Shown here: positions 23,366 to 31,903 of the stretch, in pieces
Layout: each line of letters opens with the position of its first letter
Position numbering within the stretch: the stretch's first letter is position 1
Assembly (NCBI GenBank): GCA_900317365.1
Contig: ONGM01000152.1
Coordinates: 1 to 43,153 of the forward strand
Reading direction: 5' to 3'
From: an uncultured Planctomycetota bacterium
GTDB taxonomy: Bacteria; Planctomycetota; Planctomycetia; Pirellulales; Thermoguttaceae
DNA: 43,153 bases
The notes under the pieces: generated by a model
What the model was told of the DNA's origin: nothing
The model's database searches: none
The model's input: the letters and a program-made list of their open reading frames with translations, nothing else
Translations under genes and position numbers: made by a program

Positions 23366-24325
23366 ATGATAAAAACTGTCAATTTAACGAAACAATACGG
23401 CAAGCTATTTGCTCTGAAACAACTGACGTTGGAGCTCAACGAAGGCGATCTGTTCGGGTTTATTGGTCCGAACGGGTCGGGAAAAACGACGACGATGAAA
23501 ATGCTTGCGACGTTGCTTCAGCCTACGGAGGGCGAAGCGTACGTCTGCGGAATGTCGATCTACACGCGTCCGAAAGAGATTCGACGTCTGATCGGTTTTA
23601 TGCCGGACTTTTTCGGGGTCTACGACGACATGAAGGTCATCGAGTACTTGGAGTTTTTCGCCGCCGCGTACCGCGTGAAGGGGGAAGCGCGACGAAAGAA
23701 GTGCAACGAAGTCCTGGAACTCGTCGATTTGGGATACAAACGCGAAGCGTTGGTAACGAGTTTGAGCCGCGGTATGACGCAACGCCTCGGGCTGGCGCGC
23801 GTTCTTTTGCACGATCCTCAGGTCCTCTTGCTCGACGAGCCGGCGAGCGGTCTTGACCCGCGCGCTCGTATCGAGATTCGCGAACTCCTCAAACGACTCG
23901 GCGGAAGCGGTAAGACGATTATGGTGTCGAGCCACATTCTTCCGGAACTTGCGGACGTCTGTAATAAAGTTGGAATTATTGAGCGCGGCGAACTTCTGGT
24001 CGACGCGAAAGTCGAAGACGTTATGCGACGCGTGCGCGACCAAATCGCCATTCTGATTGAACTCGCGGAAAACGACGACGAAAAGCGCGTCAAAGAGGTT
24101 GAGCGTTGCATGAAATTCCTGGCGGACGACGAATGCGTCGACCGTGTGGAACTCGATCGATCCGGAGCGATTCGCGTTTTTATTAAGAAGGGGCTGGGAC
24201 TCGACGATTATGCGGGATTGCTTCCTCGACTCGTCGAACGAAAATTCCGAATCAAGTCGTTCAGCGAAGAGGAAGTCAACCTAGAGACGGCGTTCATGAC
24301 CTTAACTCGCGGCATAACCGCGTAA
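23366..24325 (+). CDS. ABC transporter ATP-binding protein
   Basis: A 319-residue nucleotide-binding subunit of the ABC-2/drug-export (CcmA-like) type. The ATG at 23366 follows GGTGG and begins MIKTVNLTKQYGKLFALKQLTLEL; the TTG at 23312 is not needed. Walker A is GPNGSGKTT, the signature is SRGMTQRLGLARVLL (LSRGM in place of LSGGQ, common in this subfamily), Walker B is QVLLLDEPASGLDP and the switch His is in MVSSHILPEL. The C-terminal 90 residues form the accessory domain seen in this subfamily. No typical ABC-2 permease is next to it; the large membrane protein upstream is the only candidate partner in view. Substrate unknown. Confidence 0.93.
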   Translation: MIKTVNLTKQYGKLFALKQLTLELNEGDLFGFIGPNGSGKTTTMKMLATLLQPTEGEAYVCGMSIYTRPKEIRRLIGFMPDFFGVYDDMKVIEYLEFFAAAYRVKGEARRKKCNEVLELVDLGYKREALVTSLSRGMTQRLGLARVLLHDPQVLLLDEPASGLDPRARIEIRELLKRLGGSGKTIMVSSHILPELADVCNKVGIIERGELLVDAKVEDVMRRVRDQIAILIELAENDDEKRVKEVERCMKFLADDECVDRVELDRSGAIRVFIKKGLGLDDYAGLLPRLVERKFRIKSFSEEEVNLETAFMTLTRGITA

Positions 24326-24357
24326 CGGCGCTTGTAGCGCGATAAGGAGAGTTCCGC

Positions 24358-26091
24358 TTGAAACGACGAAACGCATGGTGTTCGATCGTCTTTGCGACGA
24401 TTGTGGCGACGTTGGGCGTTCAGACCGACGCCGCGCAGGTTAAATTGAAGCCTTCGACGACCGCGCGCGTTTCGAAGACGAATTCGACCGACGACGCGAT
24501 TGCGACGGAACAAGGGATCGAGCGCTCCGACTCCTCGCCGAAAAAAAACGACGTTCGGAGCGCGGCGTCGACCAAGACTGTCGGAGCGACGAAGCCGACG
24601 GCTAAGTCGACCGCTAAGTCAACGACAAACGCAACGTCGAAATCAACGACGGCGCCGAGCGAAACGGACGAGGCGAGCGTTCTGATCGCGCCTAATAGTC
24701 TGCGCGGAAAAACGAAGAAATCGCGCGAGAGCGACGCGCAAGCGGAACGACCTGTCGTTCCGGAAGCGATGAGAATGGTTCTCGAAGACCTTGCGCCGAC
24801 GAAACGATTTCAAGACGCTCGCGTTTTAAGAGCGATCGCGCGAACGCCGCGCGCCGACTTTGCGCCGAAGAAATTGCGCGCCGAAGCGTACCGCAACGTC
24901 GAAGTTCCGCTCGAAAACGGAAAGCGTCTGGAATCGCCGCTCGACGTCGCGTATCTTCTCGACGCGGCGGATCTACAATCGGAAGATCGCGTTTTGATCG
25001 TCGACGAAGGCGTCGGGTACGTCGCCGCCGTCGCCTCTGGGATCGTTTCGGAAGTCTACGCCGTCGGCGTCGACAAGAAGCTAGCGCGCCGCGCCGCCGC
25101 CGTTCTGAAAAGTTTAAAGTACGGCAATATGGCCCTGAAAGAAGGCGCGCTCGAGACCGGATGGAGCGCTTACGCTCCTTACGATAAAATCGTCGTGGCG
25201 CATGGCGTCGACTCGATACCGGACGAGCTCGTCGCGCAATTAAAGGACGGCGGAAAGATCGCGGCGCCTGTTGGGGACGACTATCGACAGATCTTGACGG
25301 TCGTCGAAAAGCGCGGCGACGAGACGACGGTCGTTCCGCTTTTTCCCGTGATGCTCGATTGTTTTGAGTCGAATAGAGATAATAAAAAGGCGGGAGAAAA
25401 GCGCGCGGAATTGGTTGTTGGCGGAAGTTTTGAGGAATTTGACGTCTTTCCCACCGGAGTCAACGAAGCTCCCAAAGACGTCGAAACCGAAGGTTCCGCG
25501 TCCGCGTCTGTAATCAACGTGAAGCGCGCGATCGCGCCGGTCGGGTGGCGCGACGCGTTTAACGTCGAGGTTCTTTCGAGCGCCGCGTACGACGGAGTTC
25601 GCGCGTGTCGATTTGACAACGCGCCTGTTTATGCGGAGCAATTGAAGAAAGAACGCAACGAAGCGCGGAGACTAGCCGCGACTCTTCCGGAGGATCGGCG
25701 CGACAAGACGCTCGAATACGGCGACGGAATCCGGGAAAATCAGCGCGTAAACGAGTTGAAATCGACGTTGCGACAGAATTTCCCTCTGGACGGCGGGAGC
25801 GTTCGCAAAATCATCGTTTCCGGAGCGTATAACGCGGAGCGCGTCGAACGCGAAGCGTCGCCGAACGGCGTCGACGTCGTTCGAATCGTGTTTTGGGATA
25901 AGGAACGCAAGGAATTGGGCGCGTCGACCGTGTTGGGCGTTGATAGCGAAACGACCGACTGGACGGAATTTCAGCAAGAAGAAACGGTTCCCGCGAAGAC
26001 TAAAGAGGCGACGATCGAAATAGGCGTTTTAAGCGGAGTCGGAACCGTTTGGTTGGATTTAATCCAGGTCAAGAGTAAATTCGATCGTTGA
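24358..26091 (+). CDS. exported PCMT-like protein with altered SAM motif
   Basis: Starts at TTG 24358 with AAGGAGA seven bases upstream; 577 residues. A signal peptide (WCSIVFATIVATLGVQTDAA) is followed by a Ser/Thr/Lys/Ala-rich linker to about residue 130. Residues about 135-335 resemble protein-L-isoaspartate O-methyltransferase: VLRAIARTPRADFAPKKLRAEAYRN, ALETGWSAYAPYDKIVVAHGVDSIPDELVAQLKDGGKIAAPVG. The SAM-binding motif I, normally EIGTGSGY, reads VDEGVGY here (residues 215-221), so binding may be weak or lost. The last 200 residues look like a beta-sandwich (WTEFQQEETVPAKTKEATIEIGV) similar to carbohydrate-binding modules. Classical PCMT is a cytoplasmic repair enzyme of about 210 residues; an exported form lacks an obvious SAM supply, so it may be a non-catalytic binding protein. 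Confidence 0.75.
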   Translation: MKRRNAWCSIVFATIVATLGVQTDAAQVKLKPSTTARVSKTNSTDDAIATEQGIERSDSSPKKNDVRSAASTKTVGATKPTAKSTAKSTTNATSKSTTAPSETDEASVLIAPNSLRGKTKKSRESDAQAERPVVPEAMRMVLEDLAPTKRFQDARVLRAIARTPRADFAPKKLRAEAYRNVEVPLENGKRLESPLDVAYLLDAADLQSEDRVLIVDEGVGYVAAVASGIVSEVYAVGVDKKLARRAAAVLKSLKYGNMALKEGALETGWSAYAPYDKIVVAHGVDSIPDELVAQLKDGGKIAAPVGDDYRQILTVVEKRGDETTVVPLFPVMLDCFESNRDNKKAGEKRAELVVGGSFEEFDVFPTGVNEAPKDVETEGSASASVINVKRAIAPVGWRDAFNVEVLSSAAYDGVRACRFDNAPVYAEQLKKERNEARRLAATLPEDRRDKTLEYGDGIRENQRVNELKSTLRQNFPLDGGSVRKIIVSGAYNAERVEREASPNGVDVVRIVFWDKERKELGASTVLGVDSETTDWTEFQQEETVPAKTKEATIEIGVLSGVGTVWLDLIQVKSKFDR

Positions 26092-26166
26092 ACGATCCTT
26101 CAAACCTTTATTTGACGGATAAAGAGCCGTTAAATTTGGAATTTTGAGAAAATTTGGTATTTATTC

Positions 26167-26194
26167 TTGACGGCGCGTTGGAATGAAATAAAAT
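26167..26194 (+). promoter_or_regulatory. promoter of HD hydrolase gene
   Basis: TTGACG (26167-26172), 16-base spacer, TAAAAT (26189-26194). The start region TTGACGGCGC also occurs twice upstream of the kinase gene at 28854. Confidence 0.5.
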
Positions 26195-26242
26195 ATAAGT
26201 ACGGCTATAGGCGTCTGTTTCGGACGTCGTGTGAGGCGAGTC

Positions 26243-26839
26243 ATGCTGAGCGAACGTTACGACGCGGCTTTGGTTTTCGCGTCTCAGGCGCATAGGAACC
26301 AAACGCGGAAGAATGGGAACGTCCCGTATATCGCGCATCCGCTTCGCGTGTCCGCCGCGACGTTGGAGTACGGCGCGACGGAAGACGTAGCGATCGCGGC
26401 GTTGTTGCACGACGTCGTTGAGGATTGCGGCGGAATGACGATTGGCGAGCGCGTGCGTCGCGAGTTCGGCGAACGCGTCTTGCGCACGGTGCTCGACGTC
26501 TCCGATTCGACGACGGAGGATCCGGAGCAGAAACGACCTTGGCGCGAGCGCAAAGAGCGTTATTTGGCGAGAATGCGCGAAGCGCCGGACGATTCGTTGC
26601 TCGTCGCGGCGTGCGATAAGATTGACAACGCGGCTTCGCTTGCGCGTCTGTTGGGCGCCTCGAATGATCGCGACGCGATTCTTAGCCGATTTCGCGGCGG
26701 ACGCGATGGAACGATTTGGTACTACGAAACGTTTCTCGAGATCGTTAAAACGCGATCGTGTCCCGCCGAAAACGAATTAGAGTGGAACGTTGATCTGTTG
26801 TTGCGACGGCTTGAGCGCCGTCGCGACGACCGGTTGTAA
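26243..26839 (+). CDS. HD-domain phosphohydrolase, RelA/SpoT-hydrolase-like
   Basis: A 198-residue single HD domain like the (p)ppGpp hydrolase half of SpoT and the small Mesh1-type enzymes. Visible: AHRNQTRKNGNVPYIAHPLRVSA (with the RKNG..PYI.HP motif that holds the first His), the central HD pair in ALLHDVVEDCGG with the ED, and CDKIDNAASLARLL (D..DN.). These give the Mn-binding set of the family. There is no synthetase, TGS or ACT domain. It may hydrolyse ppGpp or a related nucleotide; the substrate is inferred. Start at ATG 26243; an in-frame GTG at 26231 is an alternative. Confidence 0.85.
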   Translation: MLSERYDAALVFASQAHRNQTRKNGNVPYIAHPLRVSAATLEYGATEDVAIAALLHDVVEDCGGMTIGERVRREFGERVLRTVLDVSDSTTEDPEQKRPWRERKERYLARMREAPDDSLLVAACDKIDNAASLARLLGASNDRDAILSRFRGGRDGTIWYYETFLEIVKTRSCPAENELEWNVDLLLRRLERRRDDRL

Positions 26840-26912
26840 CGAGGCAGTCTTGGTAAAAGAGATTGTTTTGCGAGAAAAAATAAAAAAGTAGGCGTTTTTT
26901 TTGAAAAGACGC

Positions 26913-26941
26913 TTGATTTTTTCTGCACTGCGGTATAAAAT
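26913..26941 (+). promoter_or_regulatory. promoter of secreted protein gene at 27051
   Basis: TTGATT (26913-26918), 17-base spacer, TAAAAT (26936-26941), about 110 bases before the ATG. Confidence 0.5.
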
Positions 26942-27050
26942 ACCAAGAGTTGAATGGCGATTGTTTCGTATTGGGCGCGATACAATCCTATCCGTTGGTT
27001 TTTATACAAGCGCTGTACGAAAAAACCTACAAAAGGAATACGGTGATAAA

Positions 27051-27692
27051 ATGAAAAAATTTGTTGCGCTCCTCGTCGCGGCGTTGGCTATGACCTTTGT
27101 CGCTTCCGCGCAGGCTGAAGTTCTTCACATTAACTTCTACTCTCAAACCCCTGCCGGAACGATTCCGACGCGCGACGTACACTACACGATCATGGACGTC
27201 AACTCCAATAAGGTCGTCGACGACAGCCGCATCAATCCTCGCGGCGTTCAAGTCGAGCAAGAACTCGAACCCGGCTTCTATCAAATTTCCGCCGAACAAC
27301 CGTCCACCGGTTACTTCGGAAGCACGACCGTTACGCTCAACGCCGAAGCCGCCGCGAGCGAAAGCTACACTCAATCCGCTGAAGACGCCGGAGAAGCTCC
27401 GAGCGCTGGAAGTAGCGTTACGACTGTTAATCTCGTCCTTTCCGATAAAGGACTGGATGAAGTTTCCGACAGCGAGTTGAACAATATGCTCAACCCGAAC
27501 AACACGCCGAGCACGCCGGCGGAAGCCGCTCCGCAAGCTCCTCAGTATCCGACCTATCCGGCGGAACCGAGCATGCCGAGCCCCTATCCGAGCAGCCAAC
27601 CGAACTTCGGTCGTTTTGCCGGTATTCTTGGCGCCGGTGGACTTGCTACCGCTATCGTTGCTTGCTTCCTTCCGGAAAGAGTTTCGAAGTAG
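27051..27692 (+). CDS. secreted protein with C-terminal membrane anchor, unknown
   Basis: 213 residues from ATG 27051. A clear signal peptide (MKKFVALLVAALAMTFVASAQAE, cleavage after AQA). Residues 23-105 look like one beta-sandwich of the carboxypeptidase-regulatory or Ig type (GVQVEQELEPGFYQISAEQPSTGYFGSTTVTL). A Pro/Ala/Ser-rich linker follows (PSTPAEAAPQAPQYPTYPAE), then a hydrophobic stretch and a short basic end (FAGILGAGGLATAIVACFLPERVSK). That order - linker, helix, basic tail - is what sortase- or exosortase-processed proteins look like, but the PEP and LPXTG signals are missing. Codon use is rich in optimal-looking C-ending codons and a strong terminator follows, which suggests an abundantly made protein. 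Function unknown. Confidence 0.8.
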   Translation: MKKFVALLVAALAMTFVASAQAEVLHINFYSQTPAGTIPTRDVHYTIMDVNSNKVVDDSRINPRGVQVEQELEPGFYQISAEQPSTGYFGSTTVTLNAEAAASESYTQSAEDAGEAPSAGSSVTTVNLVLSDKGLDEVSDSELNNMLNPNNTPSTPAEAAPQAPQYPTYPAEPSMPSPYPSSQPNFGRFAGILGAGGLATAIVACFLPERVSK

Positions 27693-27751
27693 TAAAGTCG
27701 GCTTAGCGTCTCGTATGCGACAGTACGGGAACAAACGGACAATCGCCTAGA

Positions 27752-27787
27752 AAATGGGAAGATAGGTACTCTGTCTTCCCATTTTTT
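27752..27787 (+). terminator. terminator
   Basis: AAATGGGAAGA pairs with TCTTCCCATTT and runs into a T-tract. Confidence 0.85.
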
Positions 27788-28853
27788 ATTTCTTGCGCTT
27801 GCTCGACCTCCTCGACGACTTTGTCTCTTCTTTGTCTCTTGTTTGGTTTATATTTTAGTGTTCCTAGGTCTGGTTATCGAACGCTCGTTTTCACCGAATT
27901 GTTTCCGACGGTTCGTTGAGTGTGGTTGCGTAAATCGGCAGAACCTTGGAAAGCGACGTCTTCAGAGGAAGAAGACGGATCTTTTTGAGCAAAGAGATTG
28001 CAAATTGATTATTGGAAGAATTGGTGAAAATCTTTCTTGGAGACAAAGCGTTTGTTAGCGGATGAAGTTGCGAGAGGTTCTGAATTGCCTGAACCTCCTT
28101 CTGGAATGTTGAGAAGGAAGGATCAGGATGGGGACAGGAGACGAAGACAGGAGACGCGAACGGGATGGGACTGGTCGAGAAGGAAACGCCTTACGATGAT
28201 CATCGATTCGCGCGTTTAAGCGTGAGATCGACAGATTTGCTCCGCGCCGAGATAGGGGATAGAATCGCCGCGGATTCCGTTGCGTTAAAGGACGGCGACG
28301 TTTTGGTACAAAACAGAAGGCGGCGGTGAAAAAGTTCGGAAAAAATATTTTTTCTTAATTTTGATAAAAATTGCGCGTCTTTTAGATATTGCGTATTTTG
28401 TTTAGTAAGTAAATCTTGGTATGATTGGGTAAATATCTCATGTTCGTTTTTTTAACCTTGACTATATTGTTTATCTTAACATTGTTTGAAAGTGTAGCGA
28501 ATAAATGGCTGGAATAATATGTATCTGTGGAAAAGGTTCTTTATCTTTGCTTGTTTGTTTAGTTTGATTTGCTTGATTATCCTTTTTATCTTGATTTAAG
28601 TCGCCGGGAAGTATGGATTTAAACTCCTCTTTTACAAAATCGCGAGAATCTGTATACTGATTCAACCCGATAGACGTCGACTTTTTGAAGCGTAGGGTCG
28701 TGAGACGACCGCTGATTGGCGATGGTCTCCGTTCTCTTTTGGAACATTGACGGCGCAAAGTAATCTAATTGAGAGATTGACGGCGCGTCTTTGAGGAGTC
28801 GACGTAGATCGAATAATAGAAACGTGAAGTTTTGGGTGATTTAGGATAGTTAG
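27788..28853. other. long intergenic region before the BY-kinase gene
   Basis: About 1.07 kb without a convincing gene. 28074-28117 can form two adjacent hairpins (GAGGTTC/GAACCTC and CCTTCT/AGAAGG) followed by a direct repeat GACAGGAGAC at 28133 and 28146. Roughly 28340-28660 is AT-rich. ATTGACGGCGC occurs at 28746-28756 and again at 28776-28786. Several short frames exist on both strands but have no ribosome sites or protein-like composition. The region may hold a long regulatory leader or a decayed gene. Confidence 0.4.
28746..28786 (+). repeat. direct repeat pair ahead of BY-kinase gene
   Basis: Two exact copies of ATTGACGGCGC, 30 bases apart (about three helical turns), just upstream of the possible promoter TTGAGG-N17-TAATAG (28791-28819). 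Such spacing suits binding by a regulator on one DNA face. Confidence 0.45.
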
Positions 28854-31688
28854 ATGAGCAATATTCCTGAGAATCAGGCGTCGAGCGCGCCGCGCGGCGA
28901 CGAGCAAAAATCGCGATCGAATGAGAAGTCGAGTCGTCCGCACAAATCACGATCCGGGCGCTACGGAGATCGTCAGTCGGAAATAGTCCTTCGCGGCGGC
29001 GGAGGCGCAAGCGGCGGCGGCATACCGGTCGGCGGCGGACGCGAACTGAATTTCTTCGATATTCTTAGCATTCTTGAGCGTCAGATTTGGATCATTATTT
29101 TGGCGACCGTTGTCGGAACCGCCGGCGCCGGATACCTATTCACGACGCAAAAAAAGGAATTTTCCGCATCGTCTAACGTTTACGTTCCCGCGACGAACTC
29201 TATGTCGATTCTGAGCGGCGTGGAACGCGGCGCGACCGGAAATATGCAGCAGAACCTGCGCGGCGATAAAATTGAAACGCACGCGTTAATCTTCAAATCG
29301 TCGCGTATTTTGGCGGGCGCTTGGAAGACGATCCTCTCCAACCAAGAGCTGCGAAACCTTCTTAAAACGCAATCGTTGCGCGAACTCGCAGAAAGCGAAA
29401 ACGAGCAGAAAGCCGTCCAAACGCTTTCTAAAATGGTCTCCGCAAAAGTCGGCGGCGATCAACGCGACTTAAAGGAAACGAACACGATTACCGTAAGCTG
29501 TATTTCAGGAAATCCGGAAGAAGCCGCGATGATCGTCAATACGGTCGTCGACCAGTATCAGTTGTATTTTACCGAAAAATACAACCGCAATAACGACGAC
29601 GTTCGCCAGGCGATTCAAGACTCAAAAACGTCGATCGAAGAGGAAATCAAAGAGAAGAAGCAACAGCTCTTTGAATATATCCAAAACTCGGCGATCACGT
29701 TCATCGGAAGCGAAGACGCCAACCCGCTTTTGACTTCGCTTATTAAAATGAGCGAAAATATGGTCGAAATCGACTTCCATATTATGAAGTTGGAGAACCG
29801 ACTGGAATCGCTGGAAGCCTCGATCGGCGGAAGAAACACGCAGGATATTTCCGAAGCGGAACTCATCGCGCTCATGTCCGGCGGCGACGACGACGGTATG
29901 CTGATTCAACTCATCTCCGCCGCGCGCGGAAGTTCTGACGGGGAGTCGATTAGTCTTCAGAGTATGGTCTCATTCAACGAGCAAAATATCGCGAGTCGTA
30001 TTCGCGATAAGGAAGCGCAACTTAGCGACGCAAGGGATCGAAGAAAGCTCGGCGAAGACAACCCGGAAGTCCAAACGTTGCTCGCGCAACTCGACTCGCT
30101 TAAAGCGGAGTACGAGGAATTTAAAGCGAAAACCGCGTCTGAAACAGGTAAGGTCGGTATCGTTAGTTATCATCAACTCTTTGACGCATACGTTACCGCT
30201 ATCAATCGTCGCGTGAGAGAGTTGAAAGACGAAAAGACTAAGATCAATTCGTACGTCGAAGCGAAAGACGACGAAGTTCGTCGCGTTACCGAATATCGCG
30301 AAACGATCGATTCGATGAAGGTTTCGATTGAATCTCTCAAGAGCATGCAAGAGCACCTCGAGCAGTCCTTGAAGCAGATCGCGCTCATGAGCGACGTCAA
30401 CGCATACCAGCTTGAAGTCTTGACTCCTGCGGAGCCGAAGTACACGCCGGTTTATCCGAACCTCTTTAAGTTTATTTTTGTCGGTTTTGTGCTTGGACTC
30501 GTCGCCGGCGTTGCGATCGCGTACTTGCTCGATATTAGCGACGCGACGTTCCATTCCCCGGCGGAAATCGTGCGCGCGTTGAGAATGCCGATTATCGCGC
30601 AACTTCCGTCCTTGGAAGGATCGTTGAAAGACGTGAACTCGAAGAAAGCGCGAGAAAAGGCGATCAAGAACGGCGAATATCTCCCGGCGCTCGTCGCGTA
30701 TCACAAGCCTAACGACACCGTGTGCGAAATCTTCCGACAAGTGCGAACGCGGCTCTTTAAGCAGCATAAAGAAGAGAACGGATGCTTCGTCGTTATGTCG
30801 ACGAGTCCTCACCCGGGCGAAGGTAAATCGATGTTTGTTTCGAACCTCGCCGTGAAGGTCGCGGAAAGCGGCAAGCGCGTCTTGCTCGTCGACTGCGATA
30901 TGCGCAAACCGGATATTCACAAGTGGTTTGCTTTGTCGAAGGATCGCGGACTTTCAAACGTGCTCGTCGGGGACTGCTCGATTGAAGAGGCGATTAACCA
31001 GACCGCGATTGAGAATTTGCACGTCATGACCGCAGGCAACAAGCGTAAGACGACGAGCGAACTGATCGCGAGTCAGGAGTTTGACGATCTCTTTATGAGG
31101 TTGCGCGAGATGTACGACGTGATTCTCGTCGATACGCCGCCGGTTCTTTACGTGAACGACTCGCAGGCGATCGCTCCGCGCATGGACGGCGTTATTTACA
31201 TTTTCCGCGTGCGACGTCGCGGGCGACCGGACGTTGTGAACGGCGTGAAATCGCTCGTCGACGACGGCGCGAATCTTCTCGGGTGCATTGTGAACCTGCA
31301 CGATAAGCATCCGTTCTACAATGAGAGCGCGAACGTCGACGATTCGACGACAGACTATGGCGGCGGCTACGGCGGCGGTTACGGCTACGGTTACGGCGGG
31401 TATGGCGGTTACGGTTACGGCGGCGGCAGCTATGGTTACGGCTACGGCGGCGGCTATGGCGGCGGTTACGGCGGCGGTTACGGCGGCGGCTACGGCGGCG
31501 GCTATGGCGGCGGCTATGGCGGCGGTTACGGCTACGGCTATGGCGGCGGTTACGGCAGCGGCTACGGCGGCGGATACGGTTACGGCGGTAGTTACGGCGG
31601 CGGATACGGCAATAACTACGGCTCCGGATACGGAGACGTAGAAGACGACGACGACAAAGACAAAGATAAAGATAAGAAAAAGAAGTAA
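28854..31688 (+). CDS. Wzz/BY-kinase fusion with Gly/Tyr-rich C-terminal tail
   Basis: A 944-residue polysaccharide co-polymerase fused to a bacterial tyrosine kinase, as in Wzc/Etk; these control chain length and export of exopolysaccharide at the inner membrane. Residues 1-70 are Gly/Ser/Arg-rich. Helix 1 is at about 76-98 (IWIIILATVVGTAGAGYLF); a periplasmic Wzz domain with long coiled coils runs to about 530; helix 2 is near 540-563 (FKFIFVGFVLGLVAGVAIAYLL). The cytoplasmic kinase has Walker A PHPGEGKSM (about 654), Walker A' LLVDCDMRKPD and Walker B VILVDTPPV (about 758). BY-kinases end in a short tyrosine cluster; here the tail (about 835-925) is a long run of GGGYGGGYGYG repeats, ending in a Lys/Asp tract. 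No other capsule gene is adjacent. AGGA precedes the ATG. Confidence 0.93.
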   Translation: MSNIPENQASSAPRGDEQKSRSNEKSSRPHKSRSGRYGDRQSEIVLRGGGGASGGGIPVGGGRELNFFDILSILERQIWIIILATVVGTAGAGYLFTTQKKEFSASSNVYVPATNSMSILSGVERGATGNMQQNLRGDKIETHALIFKSSRILAGAWKTILSNQELRNLLKTQSLRELAESENEQKAVQTLSKMVSAKVGGDQRDLKETNTITVSCISGNPEEAAMIVNTVVDQYQLYFTEKYNRNNDDVRQAIQDSKTSIEEEIKEKKQQLFEYIQNSAITFIGSEDANPLLTSLIKMSENMVEIDFHIMKLENRLESLEASIGGRNTQDISEAELIALMSGGDDDGMLIQLISAARGSSDGESISLQSMVSFNEQNIASRIRDKEAQLSDARDRRKLGEDNPEVQTLLAQLDSLKAEYEEFKAKTASETGKVGIVSYHQLFDAYVTAINRRVRELKDEKTKINSYVEAKDDEVRRVTEYRETIDSMKVSIESLKSMQEHLEQSLKQIALMSDVNAYQLEVLTPAEPKYTPVYPNLFKFIFVGFVLGLVAGVAIAYLLDISDATFHSPAEIVRALRMPIIAQLPSLEGSLKDVNSKKAREKAIKNGEYLPALVAYHKPNDTVCEIFRQVRTRLFKQHKEENGCFVVMSTSPHPGEGKSMFVSNLAVKVAESGKRVLLVDCDMRKPDIHKWFALSKDRGLSNVLVGDCSIEEAINQTAIENLHVMTAGNKRKTTSELIASQEFDDLFMRLREMYDVILVDTPPVLYVNDSQAIAPRMDGVIYIFRVRRRGRPDVVNGVKSLVDDGANLLGCIVNLHDKHPFYNESANVDDSTTDYGGGYGGGYGYGYGGYGGYGYGGGSYGYGYGGGYGGGYGGGYGGGYGGGYGGGYGGGYGYGYGGGYGSGYGGGYGYGGSYGGGYGNNYGSGYGDVEDDDDKDKDKDKKKK
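31356..31636 (+). repeat. low-complexity GGC/TAY coding repeat
   Basis: About 280 bases of tandem triplet-based units (GGCGGCTATGGCGGCGGTTA type) encode the Gly/Tyr tail. The degenerate 6-12 bp periodicity makes it prone to slippage and copy-number change. Confidence 0.9.
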
Positions 31689-31746
31689 TTTTCTTCTTTG
31701 TCGCGGCGGCGTTTAACGTCGCGTTCTCTCGTTGAGATCTTTACGA

Positions 31747-31780
31747 AAGGCTCTTGCGCGCGTCGCAAGGGCCTTTTTTG
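31747..31780 (+). terminator. terminator after BY-kinase gene
   Basis: AAGGCTCTTGCG pairs with CGCAAGGGCCTT (one G-T pair), followed by TTTT. Confidence 0.8.
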
Positions 31781-31903
31781 AAATCTGATTTTCGCGTTTT
31801 GATCTTGCGCGGGAGAATTTTCTCGTTATACTCAGTGCGCGGCGACGTTGCGCGGACGCGGTTTTGCGAGCGCGCCGGGAAGACAATGTAATGGAGTTGG
31901 ATT

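Noticed and set aside
28471..28758. 95-residue minus-strand frame upstream of the BY-kinase
   Set aside because: No ribosome site, Lys/Gln-rich through AT composition, antisense to the kinase leader.
31356..31636. CRISPR-like array
   Set aside because: Regular repeats but in frame, coding and without spacers; it is the Gly/Tyr tail of the kinase.
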